A stretch of 39,833 nt of DNA from Roseomonas populi (GCF_024594815.1 NZ_JANJOU010000042.1:1-39833); one strand, 5' to 3'; positions 16,105 to 25,943 are shown, counted from the stretch's first letter. Made by a program: numbers and translations. The notes: generated from the sequence alone by a model not told the origin.

Positions 16105-16536
16105 ATGACCGCCCTGCCCGGCCTCCGCGCCTCCGTCCTGCTCCTCCTTCTCGTGGGCTGCGCCCCGCCCGGGCCGGACCGTGCGGCGAGCGAGGTTCTA
16201 AAACAGGTGCTGGAGAGCCACCGCGCCAGCCTGGCCGGCCTCAACACCGCCCCGCCCCCCCGGACCTCCCCGGTCACCCGCCGCGGCGCGCCCTCCGGCG
16301 TCGCCGCCCTGCTTGGCCAGACGCGGGAAGGCGTGATCGCCGCTCTTGGCCAGCCCACGCGCCGCCGGCCGGAGGGCGAGGCGGAGATCTGGCTTTACCA
16401 GGGCACCCACTGCGCGCTGGACGTCGTGCTCTATCGCCAGAGCAGCACCCCCCGCGTGGCCTGGGCCGCCGCCCGCGCCTCGGGCACGGAAACCCGCACC
16501 GAGGCGGGGTGCCTCTCGGAACTCACCTCGGGCTAG
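16105..16536 (+). CDS. Small lipoprotein with a BamE/SmpA-like motif
   Basis: The 143-residue protein has a signal peptide with lipobox LVGC (LLLLLVGCAPPG), so it should be lipid-anchored. Residues about 69-101 (LLGQTREGVIAALGQPTRRRPEGEAEIWLYQ) fit the BamE/SmpA pattern (L-x-G-x-t-x-x-x-v-x-x-x-l-G-x-P and a W-x-Y). The C-terminal part with two Cys may form a disulfide. It is not BamE itself on this evidence; a general envelope role is inferred. Repeat copy 4 begins about 12 bp after the stop. Confidence 0.7.
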   Translation: MTALPGLRASVLLLLLVGCAPPGPDRAASEVLKQVLESHRASLAGLNTAPPPRTSPVTRRGAPSGVAALLGQTREGVIAALGQPTRRRPEGEAEIWLYQGTHCALDVVLYRQSSTPRVAWAAARASGTETRTEAGCLSELTSG

Positions 16537-16547
16537 GTCGCGCCTGT

Positions 16548-16808
16548 GACCCCAGGGAGGCGCCGCCTTCCTGAGGCCCTCCGCCAGGAGGCTAAGCCTC
16601 CTGAACCTGCTTCGGACTGCCGCGGACACCCTGATCGAAGGCAGCGCCGCAGGCGTTTCTCATCTCAGTACGGACTGTCGCGTCCCAAGCCCTGGGTCAT
16701 GGGCCCGAGGCGAGCCGCAGGTTCCGCATCCCGCGGCAGCCCCGAAGAAAAAGATGAGGGGTGGGGTTCCAGGGGAAGGGGAATTCCTCCTCCCCTCCCT
16801 CTGAGGCC
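16548..16808 (+). repeat. Modular intergenic hairpin repeat, copy 4 (degenerate)
   Basis: Recognisable pieces in order are: hairpin A (CAGGGAGGC/GCCTTCCTG, about 16552-16572), hairpin B (CCAGGAGGCTAAGCCTCCTG, about 16584-16603), GGACTGCCGCGGAC, its distant partner CCGCGGCAGCCCCGAAG near 16731-16747, AAAAAGATGAGGG, and a weakened D around GGGGAATTCC (16769-16802). It separates the lipoprotein gene from trxA, so it must include or abut the trxA promoter. Confidence 0.75.
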
Positions 16809-16905
16809 GCGGGGCCGAACACCCCCTGTCTTGACCCATGGCCCGGGCAACCCGACTTTTCACCCGAACCCGGTACCGGGCCCCATCCTTGGGACGAGAA
16901 CTGCG

Positions 16906-17238
16906 ATGAGCGAGAACACCAAGGCTGTCAGCGACGACAGCTTCAAGACGGACGTGCTGGAGGCCTCCGGCCCCGTGCTCGTGGACTTCTGGGCGGAGTG
17001 GTGCGGCCCCTGCCGCATGGTCGGCCCGATCCTGGACGAGATCGGCAAGGACTACGCGGGCAAGCTGACGGTCGCGAAGGTGAACATCGACGAGAACCCG
17101 ATGACGCCGAACGAGTACGCGGTGCGCGGCATCCCCACGATGATCCTGTTCAAGGACGGCAAGCCCGTGGACATGAAGGTGGGCGCCATGCCGCGCGGCC
17201 AGCTCCGCGCCTGGGTGGATCAGGCGATCGCCGGCTAG
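16906..17238 (+). CDS. trxA: Thioredoxin
   Basis: The 110-residue protein has the redox site WCGPC at residues 32-36, the conserved cis-Pro in RGIPTMILFKDG, and the usual thioredoxin length and ending. It reduces protein disulfides in the cytoplasm with thioredoxin reductase. The ATG at 16906 starts the protein at the standard position; the longer open frame upstream is repeat sequence. The sugar-dehydrogenase-like gene follows 18 bp downstream, so the two are probably cotranscribed with glutathione peroxidase. Confidence 0.97.
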   Translation: MSENTKAVSDDSFKTDVLEASGPVLVDFWAEWCGPCRMVGPILDEIGKDYAGKLTVAKVNIDENPMTPNEYAVRGIPTMILFKDGKPVDMKVGAMPRGQLRAWVDQAIAG

Positions 17239-17256
17239 TCCGGGGGTCTGATCCGC

Positions 17257-18384
17257 TTGCGCGCCGCTCTCCTGCTGCTTCTGGGGCTGGCCGCCTGCGC
17301 CAGCCCCGTTTCCTCGCAGGAGGTGGTGCGGAGCGAGCGCGCGGCCTTCCGCGTCGCCGATTTCGCCACGGGGCTGGAACGCCCTTGGGGTGCGGCCTTC
17401 CTGCCGGATGGCCGGCTGCTGGTGACGGAGCGGCCGGGGCGGCTGCGGATCGTCGGGCGGGACGGCGCGGTTTCGCCCCCGGTGCCCGGCGTGCCCGAGG
17501 TGGTGGCGCAGGGCCAGGGCGGGCTGCTGGACGTCGCCCTGGCGCCGGACTTCGCGCAGACGCGGCAGGTCTATTTCTGCCTGGCCGGCGCGGCGGGGGG
17601 CGGGGTTCTCACCCGGCTCGCCACCGCGCGCTTCTCCGCCGACATTACGCGGCTGGAGGGGACCACCACCCTGCTGGACGCGACGCCGGCCCAGTCCTCC
17701 GGACGCAACCACTACGGCTGCCGCATCGTGTTTGCCCCGGACGGGAAGCTGCTGCTCTCCACCGGGGACCGCTACAACGACAAGATGCGCGCCCAGCGCC
17801 TGGACGACCTGGGCGGCAAGGTGCTGCGGCTGGAGCGGGACGGGCGCCCGGCCGAGGGCAATCCCTTCGTCGGCCGCGCGGGGGTGAGGCCGGAGATCTT
17901 CACCTACGGCCACCGCAATCCGCAGGGGCTGGCGATCAACCCCGCCACCGGCTCCGCCATAGAGATCGAGTTCGGGGCCCGCGGCGGGGACGAGGTGAAC
18001 CGGCTGCGCGCCGGCGCCAATTATGGCTGGCCGCTGGTCTCCTACGGCACGGATTACGACGGCAGCCCCATCGGCACGGGCCAGGCGAGCGCGCCGGGGA
18101 TCGAGGAGCCGCTCCGATACTGGACCCCGGCCGTCAGCCCCTCCGGCGGGAATTTCTACGCGGGGGGCGCCTTCCCCGGCTGGCGCAACAGCCTTTTCGT
18201 CTCCGCGCTGCGGACACCGGGCCTGGTGCGCCTGACCATGGACGGGGACCGCGTGGTGGGAGAGGAACGGCTGCTCTGGGGCCGCACGCGCCTCCGCCAC
18301 GTCCTCCCCGGCCCCGATGGCCTCCTCTACATCCTCACCGACGAGACGCAGGGCCGGGTGATCCGGCTGGAGCCCGTGAATTGA
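17257..18384 (+). CDS. PQQ-dependent sugar dehydrogenase-like lipoprotein (soluble aldose dehydrogenase fold)
   Basis: The 375-residue protein has a signal peptide with lipobox LAAC (Cys14). The mature part is a six-bladed beta-propeller of the soluble glucose/aldose dehydrogenase family: LERPWGAAFLPDGRLLVTERPGRLRIV, GQGGLLDVALAPDF, SSGRNHYGCRIVFAPDGKLLLSTGDR, FTYGHRNPQGLAINPATG and GANYGWPLVSYG are the family landmarks, including the GHRNPQG loop that contacts PQQ. It would oxidise aldoses at the outer face of the envelope with PQQ. The TTG at 17257 is the only start giving the signal peptide. It overlaps the peroxidase gene (TTGA). Confidence 0.9.
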   Translation: MRAALLLLLGLAACASPVSSQEVVRSERAAFRVADFATGLERPWGAAFLPDGRLLVTERPGRLRIVGRDGAVSPPVPGVPEVVAQGQGGLLDVALAPDFAQTRQVYFCLAGAAGGGVLTRLATARFSADITRLEGTTTLLDATPAQSSGRNHYGCRIVFAPDGKLLLSTGDRYNDKMRAQRLDDLGGKVLRLERDGRPAEGNPFVGRAGVRPEIFTYGHRNPQGLAINPATGSAIEIEFGARGGDEVNRLRAGANYGWPLVSYGTDYDGSPIGTGQASAPGIEEPLRYWTPAVSPSGGNFYAGGAFPGWRNSLFVSALRTPGLVRLTMDGDRVVGEERLLWGRTRLRHVLPGPDGLLYILTDETQGRVIRLEPVN

Positions 18385-18863
18385 GCGAACTTCTCGATCT
18401 TTCCGCCCCCTTGCCCGGCGGCGGCGCGCAGCCGCTCTCGGACTACCGGGGCAAGGTGCTGCTGGTGGTGAACACGGCCAGTCGCTGCGGCTTCACGCCC
18501 CAGTACGCGGGGCTGGAGGCGCTGCAGCGCCGCTACGGCCCGCACGGCTTCCAGGTGCTGGCCTTTCCCTGCAACCAGTTCGGCGCGCAGGAGCCGGGGA
18601 ATGCCGAGGAGATCGCCAACTTCTGCACCACGAAGTACGACGTGACCTTCCCCGTCTTTGCCAAGGTCGAGGTGAACGGGTCCGGGGCGGACCCTGTCTT
18701 CCGCCACCTGAAGCACGCCGCCCCCGGCGCCCTGGGCACGGAAGCGATCAAGTGGAACTTCACCAAGTTCCTGATCAGCCGAGAGGGAGAGGTGGTGTCC
18801 CGCTACGCCCCCACCACCGCGCCGGAGAAGCTGTCGGGCGACATCGAGAAGCTCCTGGGCTGA
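18381..18863 (+). CDS. Glutathione peroxidase family protein
   Basis: The 160-residue protein has the peroxidatic Cys36 in NTASRCGFTPQYAGLEAL, the FPCNQFGAQEPG motif carrying the Gln (and a possible resolving Cys), and the Trp in IKWNFTKFLI: the Cys-Gln-Trp triad is complete. Bacterial members usually take electrons from thioredoxin, which fits trxA two genes upstream. The start is inferred as TTG at 18381, overlapping the stop of the dehydrogenase gene, because no ATG or GTG occurs before the fold begins. Confidence 0.93.
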   Translation: MSELLDLSAPLPGGGAQPLSDYRGKVLLVVNTASRCGFTPQYAGLEALQRRYGPHGFQVLAFPCNQFGAQEPGNAEEIANFCTTKYDVTFPVFAKVEVNGSGADPVFRHLKHAAPGALGTEAIKWNFTKFLISREGEVVSRYAPTTAPEKLSGDIEKLLG

Positions 18864-18905
18864 CGGGGCGGTTCACCCGGAAGGCCTAGTCCGCCCGCCG
18901 GGGCT

Positions 18906-19520
18906 TCAGCGCAGCAGCACCCCGTGCTGCCGCAGGAAGCCCAGCAACGGCAGCATCGGCAGGCCGAGGATCGCCGCGTGCTCCCCCTCCACCCGGTCGA
19001 AGAGCTGGATCCCCGGCCCCTCCAGCCGATAGGCCCCGACGCTCTCCGTCACCAGCCCGCCCTCGATCGCCAGATAAGCGTCGATGAAGGCGTCCGAGAC
19101 CGGCCGCATCACCAGCCGCGGCTGCGCCACATGCCCCCAGATGCGCTGCCCGCCCCGCCAGCACACCACCGCCGTCACCAGCCGGTGCGCCTTGCCCCGC
19201 AGCGCCTCCAGGTGGCCCCGGGCGGCCGCCGCGCTCTCCGGCTTGTCGAACCAGCGCTCCTCCAGGACCAGCATCTGGTCGCTGCCGATCACAAGCGCCT
19301 CGGGCCGCTGCGCCGCCACGCGCCGGGCCTTCGCCTCGGCCAACATCAGCGCCGTGTCCTCCGGCGAGAAGTCCTCGGCCCTCGCGCTCTCCTTGATCGA
19401 GGCCTCGTCCACCGCCGCGGCCACCGCCTCGAACCGCAGCCCGGCCGCCTCCATCACCGCCCGGCGCGCCGAGGACGCGCTGGCCAGGATCAGCGGCGGG
19501 TCGTCGCTCTGGATGTCCAT
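18906..19520 (-). CDS. maf: Maf family nucleotide pyrophosphatase
   Basis: The 204-residue protein has the Maf opening PLILASASSARRAVMEAAGL, a catalytic-region KARRVAAQRPEALVIGSDQMLV and the C-terminal ESVGAYRLEGPGIQLFDRVEGEHAAILGLP. Maf proteins hydrolyse (d)NTPs including modified nucleotides and influence septation. LASxSPRR is altered to LASASSARR, so one conserved Pro is missing. In Caulobacter a maf gene lies close to the origin; this one is about 20 kb from ppsR, so it need not be the orthologous one. The ATG at 19520 is preferred; a start at 19580 would add a basic, low-complexity leader. Confidence 0.92.
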   Translation of the reverse strand: MDIQSDDPPLILASASSARRAVMEAAGLRFEAVAAAVDEASIKESARAEDFSPEDTALMLAEAKARRVAAQRPEALVIGSDQMLVLEERWFDKPESAAAARGHLEALRGKAHRLVTAVVCWRGGQRIWGHVAQPRLVMRPVSDAFIDAYLAIEGGLVTESVGAYRLEGPGIQLFDRVEGEHAAILGLPMLPLLGFLRQHGVLLR

Positions 19521-19580
19521 GCCTTTCGCCCTCGCCCGTCTCAGGGCGCTGTTCTGGCAGGGCGGCTCCGGCGGCCTCAA

Positions 19581-19610
19581 GGGAGGGAAGAAAGAATTCT
19601 CCCCTCCCCC
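19581..19610. repeat. Remnant of the modular repeat (D-like core)
   Basis: GGGAGGGAAGAAAGAATTCT followed by CCCCTCCC resembles a weakened D hairpin with the central GAATTC. It lies exactly between the maf start and the stop of the alpha/beta hydrolase gene, as D modules do elsewhere. Confidence 0.4.
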
Positions 19611-19613
19611 ACC

Positions 19614-20429
19614 TCAGCCCAGCAGGGCCGCGTTCACTGGTTCCGGCGCCTCGAAGGCGACCCAGTGGCCGGCGCCGAGGATGAGCAAGGGCTCGATGCC
19701 GCGCTCGCGGAAGAAGGCGATCCGCTCGGCCATATGGGGCACGGCAATCGCGTCGTGCTCGCCATAAATCACGGAAAGAGGCGACCGGACCTCGGCCAGC
19801 GCCCTCCGCAGGGAGTCCGGCTGGACCACGCTGCGGCTACGGTAGCGGGCGTGGTCGCTGTTCCAGGCCTGGATCGCCAGGGCCTCCGCATCGATCCGGG
19901 CGGGATCGTGGATCATGAGCCGGGCGAGATTTTCCCGGTGCGCCCCCATCCGATCCTCGCCTTGCCGGTCGCGCACGGAAACCAGGGGCACGGGCGGGCG
20001 CGTCAGGCCGAGTGAGCCAGCGCCGAGGATAGTGAGGGACAGCACCCGCGCCCCGTGCCGCACGGCCAAGTGCCCGGCGACGGTGGCCCCGAAGGAGAAG
20101 CCGACGAGGTCGTAGGGCGTGTCGCCGATCCGCGCCTCGATCCCTGCGGCAACGAGGGCGGCAAGGCCCGGCAGGTCCGTGCCGGGCGGCGGAAGGTCGG
20201 ATTCCCCCAGTCCCGGCAGGTCCGGCACGATGAGGCGGCGGCGGGCCGAGAGCGGCCCGATGTTGCGCGCCCAGTGGCGCCAGGACCCGACACCGCCATG
20301 CAGCAGCACCGCCGGCGGCCCGGACCCCCATTCGTGCCAGGCCATCCTGCCACCGGCATGCTGTATCTCGAAGCGGGTGGCAGCCTGGGCCAGGCGCTTC
20401 AGCTGGGCCTCGGGATCATCGGGGAGCAT
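19614..20429 (-). CDS. Alpha/beta hydrolase
   Basis: The 271-residue protein has the core HEWGSGPPAVLLHGGVGSWRHW (oxyanion HG), LIVPDLPGLGESDLP, the nucleophile elbow GFSFGA, an acid residue in YGEHDAIAVP and the His in LGAGHWVAFEAPEPV, so the Ser-Asp-His triad is complete. The cap region between is Arg/Ala-rich. Substrate cannot be inferred; the family includes esterases, C-C hydrolases and haloperoxidase-like enzymes. The ATG at 20429 is preferred over 20492, which adds a Pro/Arg-rich leader without homology features. Confidence 0.88.
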   Translation of the reverse strand: MLPDDPEAQLKRLAQAATRFEIQHAGGRMAWHEWGSGPPAVLLHGGVGSWRHWARNIGPLSARRRLIVPDLPGLGESDLPPPGTDLPGLAALVAAGIEARIGDTPYDLVGFSFGATVAGHLAVRHGARVLSLTILGAGSLGLTRPPVPLVSVRDRQGEDRMGAHRENLARLMIHDPARIDAEALAIQAWNSDHARYRSRSVVQPDSLRRALAEVRSPLSVIYGEHDAIAVPHMAERIAFFRERGIEPLLILGAGHWVAFEAPEPVNAALLG

Positions 20430-20521
20430 GGGGCGATTGTCCGGCAGATCCGGCCGGCGGGGAACCACCTTGCCGGAACATGCGACGGCCATCGGATGAA
20501 ACCCTGAATTCCCGAATCAAC

Positions 20522-20550
20522 TTGACCTCATCGTGAATATTGGAATTCAC
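20522..20550 (+). promoter_or_regulatory. Candidate promoter/operator of the first Bug gene
   Basis: TTGACC (20522-20527) could be a -35 box. The inverted repeat GTGAAT-ATTGGA-ATTCAC (20533-20550) lies over the expected spacer and -10 position, as an operator would. The region is A/T-rich against its surroundings and lies between divergent genes, so it could serve either. Function is inferred from position only. Confidence 0.3.
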
Positions 20551-20606
20551 TTTCGGACCAGGGATTGGCGGTGCCGTCCCGCACTCTGGATCCCAGGCAG
20601 GCCACC

Positions 20607-21581
20607 ATGCTCCACCCGTCCCGCCGCGCCCTGCTCTCGGCGCTGCCGCTTCTCGCGGCGCCGGCCACGCTTCGCGCCCAGGCCACGGGGCGCACGCTAC
20701 GCGCCGTGGTGCCCTTCCCGCCCGGCGGCGGCGTGGACGTCTTCGCGCGGCCCTTCGCGGTGGCGCTCTCCGCCGCGCTCGGCCAGCCCGTGGTGATCGA
20801 GAACATCGGCGGCGCCTCCTCCCGCATCGGCAATGCCGCCGTGGCCCGGGCCGCCGGGGACGGCGCGACCCTGCTGGTCACCAACGACACTCTGGCGGCG
20901 GTGGAGGCCCTGCCCGCGCCGGGCTCCTCGCCCGTCCTGCCGCAGCTCGCACCCGTGCTGCTCGCCGCCGGCTCCCCTCATGTCATCGTCACCCACCCGA
21001 AATCCGGCCTCCGGACCATCGCGGACTACGCGGCGCGGGTGCGGGACCCGGCGCGGCGGCCGAATATCGCCCTGCCCGGCCTGGGCACCGCCCATCACTT
21101 CGCCAGCGCCCTGTTCGACCAGGCCGTGGGCGGCCGGGCGGAGCCGGTGGCCTATCGCGGCGGCGGGCCCGCCATCGCGGACCTGCTGGCGGGCACGGTG
21201 GACGTCTCCCTCGTCACCCTCGGCATGGTGGTGCCGCATATCCGCGAGGGACGGCTGGTCGGCCTCGCCGTCACCTCCGCCACCCGCGCGGCGGCGGTCC
21301 CGGATGTCCCGACCGTGGCTGAGACCGTGGCCCCCGGCTTCGACGTGACGACCTGGATGGGCGTCCTCGCCCCCGCCACCACGCCGCCCGCCACCCTGGC
21401 CCACCTGCACGCCGCCGGTCGCACGGCGCTGGAGGATGCCACGCTGCGGGAGCGCCTGGCCTCGCTGGGCTTCGAGCCCGCCGGCGCCGGGCCGGAGGAG
21501 TTTGCCGCCCTGCTGCGGACCACGGTCGCGCGCTTCGCCTCCGTGGTGCCGGCAGCGGGGATCAGGGCGGAAGAGGTCTGA
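20607..21581 (+). CDS. Bug/TctC family substrate-binding protein (first of two)
   Basis: The 324-residue protein starts with a signal peptide (SRRALLSALPLLAAPATLRAQ) and has the Bug family core: LRAVVPFPPGGGVDVFARPFA (the PxxPGGxxD ligand loop), GQPVVIENIGGASSRIGNAAVARAAGDGATLL, and VSLVTLGMVVPHIREGRLVGLAVTSATRAAAVPDVPTVAE. These periplasmic proteins bind carboxylates for TctAB-type transporters or act as sensors. No transporter subunits are nearby, the normal orphan situation in this group. The ATG at 20607 gives a clean signal peptide; 20565 is an alternative. Confidence 0.92.
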   Translation: MLHPSRRALLSALPLLAAPATLRAQATGRTLRAVVPFPPGGGVDVFARPFAVALSAALGQPVVIENIGGASSRIGNAAVARAAGDGATLLVTNDTLAAVEALPAPGSSPVLPQLAPVLLAAGSPHVIVTHPKSGLRTIADYAARVRDPARRPNIALPGLGTAHHFASALFDQAVGGRAEPVAYRGGGPAIADLLAGTVDVSLVTLGMVVPHIREGRLVGLAVTSATRAAAVPDVPTVAETVAPGFDVTTWMGVLAPATTPPATLAHLHAAGRTALEDATLRERLASLGFEPAGAGPEEFAALLRTTVARFASVVPAAGIRAEEV

Positions 21582-21591
21582 TCACGGCCAA

Positions 21592-21616
21592 GGAGAGAGA
21601 AGGAAATCTCTCTCCC
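21592..21616 (+). terminator. Hairpin terminator after the first Bug gene
   Basis: GGAGAGAGA (21592-21600) pairs with TCTCTCTCC (21607-21615) over a 6-nt loop, 11 bp after the stop. It may also be a decayed D module of the adjoining repeat. Confidence 0.5.
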
Positions 21617-21648
21617 CCCGCCCCCTCCCCCTCATCGTCTTCGACCGG

Positions 21649-21870
21649 CATCTTCTTCGACCGGGCTGCCGCGGACTGCGGGGCTTGCGGCTCGCCGGGC
21701 GGCCACGCCGCTCGGCGAGGGACAGGGCAACCCGTGCTGACCTGAATTCAAGAAGCCCGCTTCGCGGGCCAGCCCCCCGTCCCGCGGCAGCCCGATAGAA
21801 GAAGATGATGGGGTCCAGGGGAAGAATTCCTTCTTCCCCTGGCGGGGGCCCGGGGGCGGCGCCCCCGAAG
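21649..21870 (+). repeat. Modular intergenic hairpin repeat, copy 6 (with long terminal inverted repeats)
   Basis: The arm CATCTTCTTCGACCGGGC... (21649-21674) and its partner ending AGAAGAAGATG (21782-21807) match at 24 of 26 positions in inverted orientation, enclosing about 107 bp. Hairpin D follows at 21815-21842 (12-4-12, CCAGGGGAAGAA stem, TTCC loop), then an A-like GGGGGCGGCGCCCCC. The copy lies between the first Bug gene and dnaK. Boundaries are approximate; this arrangement suggests the inverted arms are an older end of the element. Confidence 0.8.
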
Positions 21871-21906
21871 GCCGGCGAATCGCCGGAGAATCCGCCGCTC
21901 CGGGGT

Positions 21907-21935
21907 CTTGTCGCGCCGCCTGCCCCTGAATACAT
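21907..21935 (+). promoter_or_regulatory. Possible heat-shock (sigma-32) promoter of dnaK
   Basis: CTTG at 21907-21910 is followed after 18 bp by AATACAT, a partial match to the alphaproteobacterial sigma-32 pattern CTTG-N17/18-CYTATNT. Position (about 115 bp before the dnaK start) is reasonable, but the -10 match is modest. No CIRCE element is visible. Confidence 0.3.
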
Positions 21936-22047
21936 CGTGGGCCGACGGGTTTAGGCCCGTTTTCCAATCCCCATCCGATTGAACAATGGGGCCGCGCACG
22001 GCGCCTGATCACGGGCCGTGCCCCGGCCGCCGCGAAAGGAGTAACGG

Positions 22048-23985
<1,938 letters not shown>

Positions 23986-24010
23986 ACGGCTACGCCGTGA
24001 AGTAGAAGGG

Positions 24011-24050
24011 GCGCCCGGCATCGCGAGAGCGGGCCGGGCGCTTTCTCTTT
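24011..24050 (+). terminator. Hairpin between dnaK and dnaJ
   Basis: GCGCCCGGC (24011-24019) pairs with GCCGGGCGC (24033-24041), followed by TTTCTCTTT. It may end or attenuate dnaK transcripts, lowering dnaJ expression relative to dnaK. The 24051-24123 stretch after it has ATTCACCC twice (one variant) and a TATAGC that could be a dnaJ -10 box. Confidence 0.7.
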
Positions 24051-24123
24051 ACGGCGTCGTTCCTGTATTCACCCCTATAGCATTCACCCTCAGGGCGAGC
24101 GCACGCCCCGCACGGGAACCACC

Positions 24124-25269
24124 ATGGCCAAGCGTGACTACTACGAGGTGCTGGGCGTCGCCCGCGACGCGAACGAGGACACGCTGAAGAAGGCGTTCCG
24201 CAAGCTCGCCATGCAGCACCACCCCGACCGCAATCCCGGGGACAAGGCGGCGGAAGCGAAGTTCAAGGAGTGCAACGAGGCCTACGACGTCCTGAAGGAC
24301 GCCGAGAAGCGGGCCGCCTATGACCGGTACGGCCACGCGGCCTTCGAGAATGGCGGCGGGGGCGGCGGCAATCCCTTCGGCGGCGGCTTCGCGGGCGGTG
24401 GCTTCGAGGACATCTTCGAGCAGATGTTCGGCAACCTCGGCGGCCGCCGGGGCGGGGGCGCGCAGAACAGCGGCCGCGGCGCCGACCTGCGGACGGAGGT
24501 GACGATCACGCTGGAGGAGGCCTTCGCCGGAACGAAGACCACCATTCGCGTCCCCTCCTCCGTGACGTGCGACAACTGCCAGGGCACGGGCGCCGAGGGC
24601 GGCAAGCCCCAGACCGAGAGCTGCCCGACCTGCAAGGGCGCCGGCAAGGTGCGCGCCCAATCCGGCTTCTTCCTGGTGGAGCGCACCTGCCCCACCTGCG
24701 GCGGCCAGGGCCGCACCATCAAGAACCCCTGCAAGGTCTGCGCGGGCGCCGGGCGGGTCCAGAAGGATCGCAACCTCAACGTGACCATCCCCGCCGGTGT
24801 GGAGGAGGGCACGCGCATCCGCTTGGCCGGGGAAGGCGAGGCCGGGCTGCGCGGCGCGCCGGCCGGCGACCTCTATGTGGATATCGGCATCAAGCCCCAT
24901 CCGATCTTCCAGCGGGAGGGGAACAACATCTTCATCCGCGTGCCGCTGCGGATGACCCAGGCGGCGCTGGGCGGAAACGTGGAGGTTCCGAGCATCGACG
25001 GCGGCCGCGCCCGCGTGCAGATCCCCACCGGCACACAGGCGGGCGACCAGTTCCGCCTGCGGGGCAAGGGCTTCTCCGTCCTCCGCTCAGCCGCGCGGGG
25101 CGACATGTACGTGCAGGTTTCCGTCGAGACGCCGCAGAACCTCACGCCGAAGCAGCGCGAGCTGCTGGAGCAGTTCGAGGCCGAGGCCGAGGCGAACAAC
25201 CGCACCAGCCCGGAGAGCGAGGGCTTCTTCTCCCGCGTCAAGGAGTTCTGGGACGGGCTGGGGCGCTGA
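24124..25269 (+). CDS. dnaJ: Chaperone DnaJ (Hsp40)
   Basis: The 381-residue protein has the J-domain with HPDRN (residues 36-40 region of [10 protein letters not shown]), a Gly/Phe-rich linker ([20 protein letters not shown]), four CxxCxGxG zinc repeats ([42 protein letters not shown]) and the C-terminal substrate-binding domain. It is the cochaperone that stimulates DnaK ATPase. The ATG at 24124 begins at the conserved [11 protein letters not shown]. The gene ends 25 bp before a strong terminator. Confidence 0.99.
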   Translation: MAKRDYYEVLGVARDANEDTLKKAFRKLAMQHHPDRNPGDKAAEAKFKECNEAYDVLKDAEKRAAYDRYGHAAFENGGGGGGNPFGGGFAGGGFEDIFEQMFGNLGGRRGGGAQNSGRGADLRTEVTITLEEAFAGTKTTIRVPSSVTCDNCQGTGAEGGKPQTESCPTCKGAGKVRAQSGFFLVERTCPTCGGQGRTIKNPCKVCAGAGRVQKDRNLNVTIPAGVEEGTRIRLAGEGEAGLRGAPAGDLYVDIGIKPHPIFQREGNNIFIRVPLRMTQAALGGNVEVPSIDGGRARVQIPTGTQAGDQFRLRGKGFSVLRSAARGDMYVQVSVETPQNLTPKQRELLEQFEAEAEANNRTSPESEGFFSRVKEFWDGLGR

Positions 25270-25294
25270 ACCCACCCGAGGTGATGGCCAACGA

Positions 25295-25323
25295 CCCCCG
25301 CCGGCTCGCCGGCGGGGGTTTTT
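25295..25323 (+). terminator. Rho-independent terminator after dnaJ
   Basis: CCCCCGCCGG (25295-25304) pairs with CCGGCGGGGG (25309-25318) over a CTCG loop and runs into TTTTT. It isolates the origin-like gap that follows. Confidence 0.92.
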
Positions 25324-25463
25324 CATGGTCCGGATACGACATTCCCGTGCCGCCCGGGATTCCCTCCGGGATTCCAGCCGCTTGGCCGATCCGGATCGCG
25401 GCCGGCCCCAGGAGTCCGCGGCTTCAAGGCGACAGGGGAGAGGCGATTCACTTTTCCCAGGAT

Positions 25464-25472
25464 TTATCCACA
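25464..25472 (+). promoter_or_regulatory. DnaA box, perfect consensus
   Basis: TTATCCACA, identical to the strong R1-type box. Confidence 0.8.
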
Positions 25473-25583
25473 GGATCGGGGCTTGACCCGGCCGGACTCA
25501 CCCGTGAGTCCGCGCTTTGTTCCACGGACTCTTGGGATTCACCCATGATTGTCGGCAAGTTGTTGAAAAGTCAGACTTTATGG

Positions 25584-25592
25584 ATATCCACA
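25584..25592 (+). promoter_or_regulatory. DnaA box, 8 of 9
   Basis: ATATCCACA beside the A/T-rich patch; the same spot read on the other strand gives a weaker ATATCCATA. Confidence 0.65.
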
Positions 25593-25688
25593 ACCATGTC
25601 TGCAACAAAGGAATCCCTGACTCCACAACGCCTTGCTGCCGTGTCTTGCGCCGCGGTCCGAACCGCAGCGCCTATCTATTCCACCAAC

Positions 25689-25697
25689 TTGTCCACA
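25689..25697 (+). promoter_or_regulatory. DnaA box, 8 of 9
   Basis: TTGTCCACA, same orientation as the other two boxes. Confidence 0.65.
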
Positions 25698-25783
25698 GGC
25701 CCTGCCGAGTATCCCCACTTGCCCATCGGCGATCCATTCCGGCCCCTCGCCATGGGCCTGTCCCGGCGAGACGAGGCAGGGCC

Positions 25784-25822
25784 TCTCACCCCATCATCTT
25801 CTTTGATTTAAAGCCATCCGGC
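25784..25822 (-). repeat. Remnant of the modular repeat
   Basis: CACCCCATCATCTTCTTTGA matches the reverse complement of the AGAAGATGATGGGG segment that precedes hairpin D in full copies. The hairpins themselves are lost. The remaining 25823-25943 stretch shows only a weak CCGGGC/GCCCGG hairpin at 25914-25932 beside the plsC stop. Confidence 0.4.
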
Positions 25823-25943
25823 TGACCACGAGGGCAGGACAGGGCCCCTCAGGCGGGAATTCCGCGTCCGGCCGTCTCCGCGGCGGCCTCATGGAGGTTC
25901 AGGGGCGGATCCCCCGGGCCTGACATGCCCGGCTACAGGACAG

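Larger units (their letters stand above)
25324..25783. other. Origin-like non-coding region (DnaA boxes, GANTC cluster, A/T-rich patch)
   Basis: This gap between convergent dnaJ and plsC holds no credible gene. It has ten GANTC sites between 25358 and 25623 (25358, 25370, 25412, 25445, 25495, 25506, 25527, 25536, 25611, 25619), three DnaA boxes (25464, 25584, 25689), an 18-bp palindrome GGACTCAC-CC-GTGAGTCC at 25494-25511 and a patch at 25561-25620 that is only 40% G+C. This is the make-up of an alphaproteobacterial replication origin or another DnaA/CcrM-dependent site. Which of the two is not decidable from sequence alone. Confidence 0.6.

Noticed and set aside
18906-19520. maf taken as the origin-cluster maf that follows RP001 in Caulobacter
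   Set aside because: It is on the other side of hemE, about 19 kb away, and the RP001-maf-aroE order would be expected beyond the right end of the window.
19581-21870. Composite transposon bounded by repeat pieces around the hydrolase and Bug genes
   Set aside because: The flanking pieces are different modules in different states of decay, no transposase is present and codon use of the genes matches their surroundings.
24567-25811. Plus-strand frame running through dnaJ into the origin-like gap
   Set aside because: It is out of frame with dnaJ over its first part and then low-complexity; no start or ribosome site.
25517-25825. Possible small gene inside the dnaJ-plsC gap
   Set aside because: Codon third positions are not G/C-biased as in all neighbours, and the frame crosses three DnaA boxes or GANTC motifs; regulatory DNA is the better reading.
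25324-25943. A CRISPR array or other tandem repeat array in the A/T-richer gap
   Set aside because: No regularly spaced direct repeat is present; the recurring element is only the 5-bp GANTC at uneven spacing.
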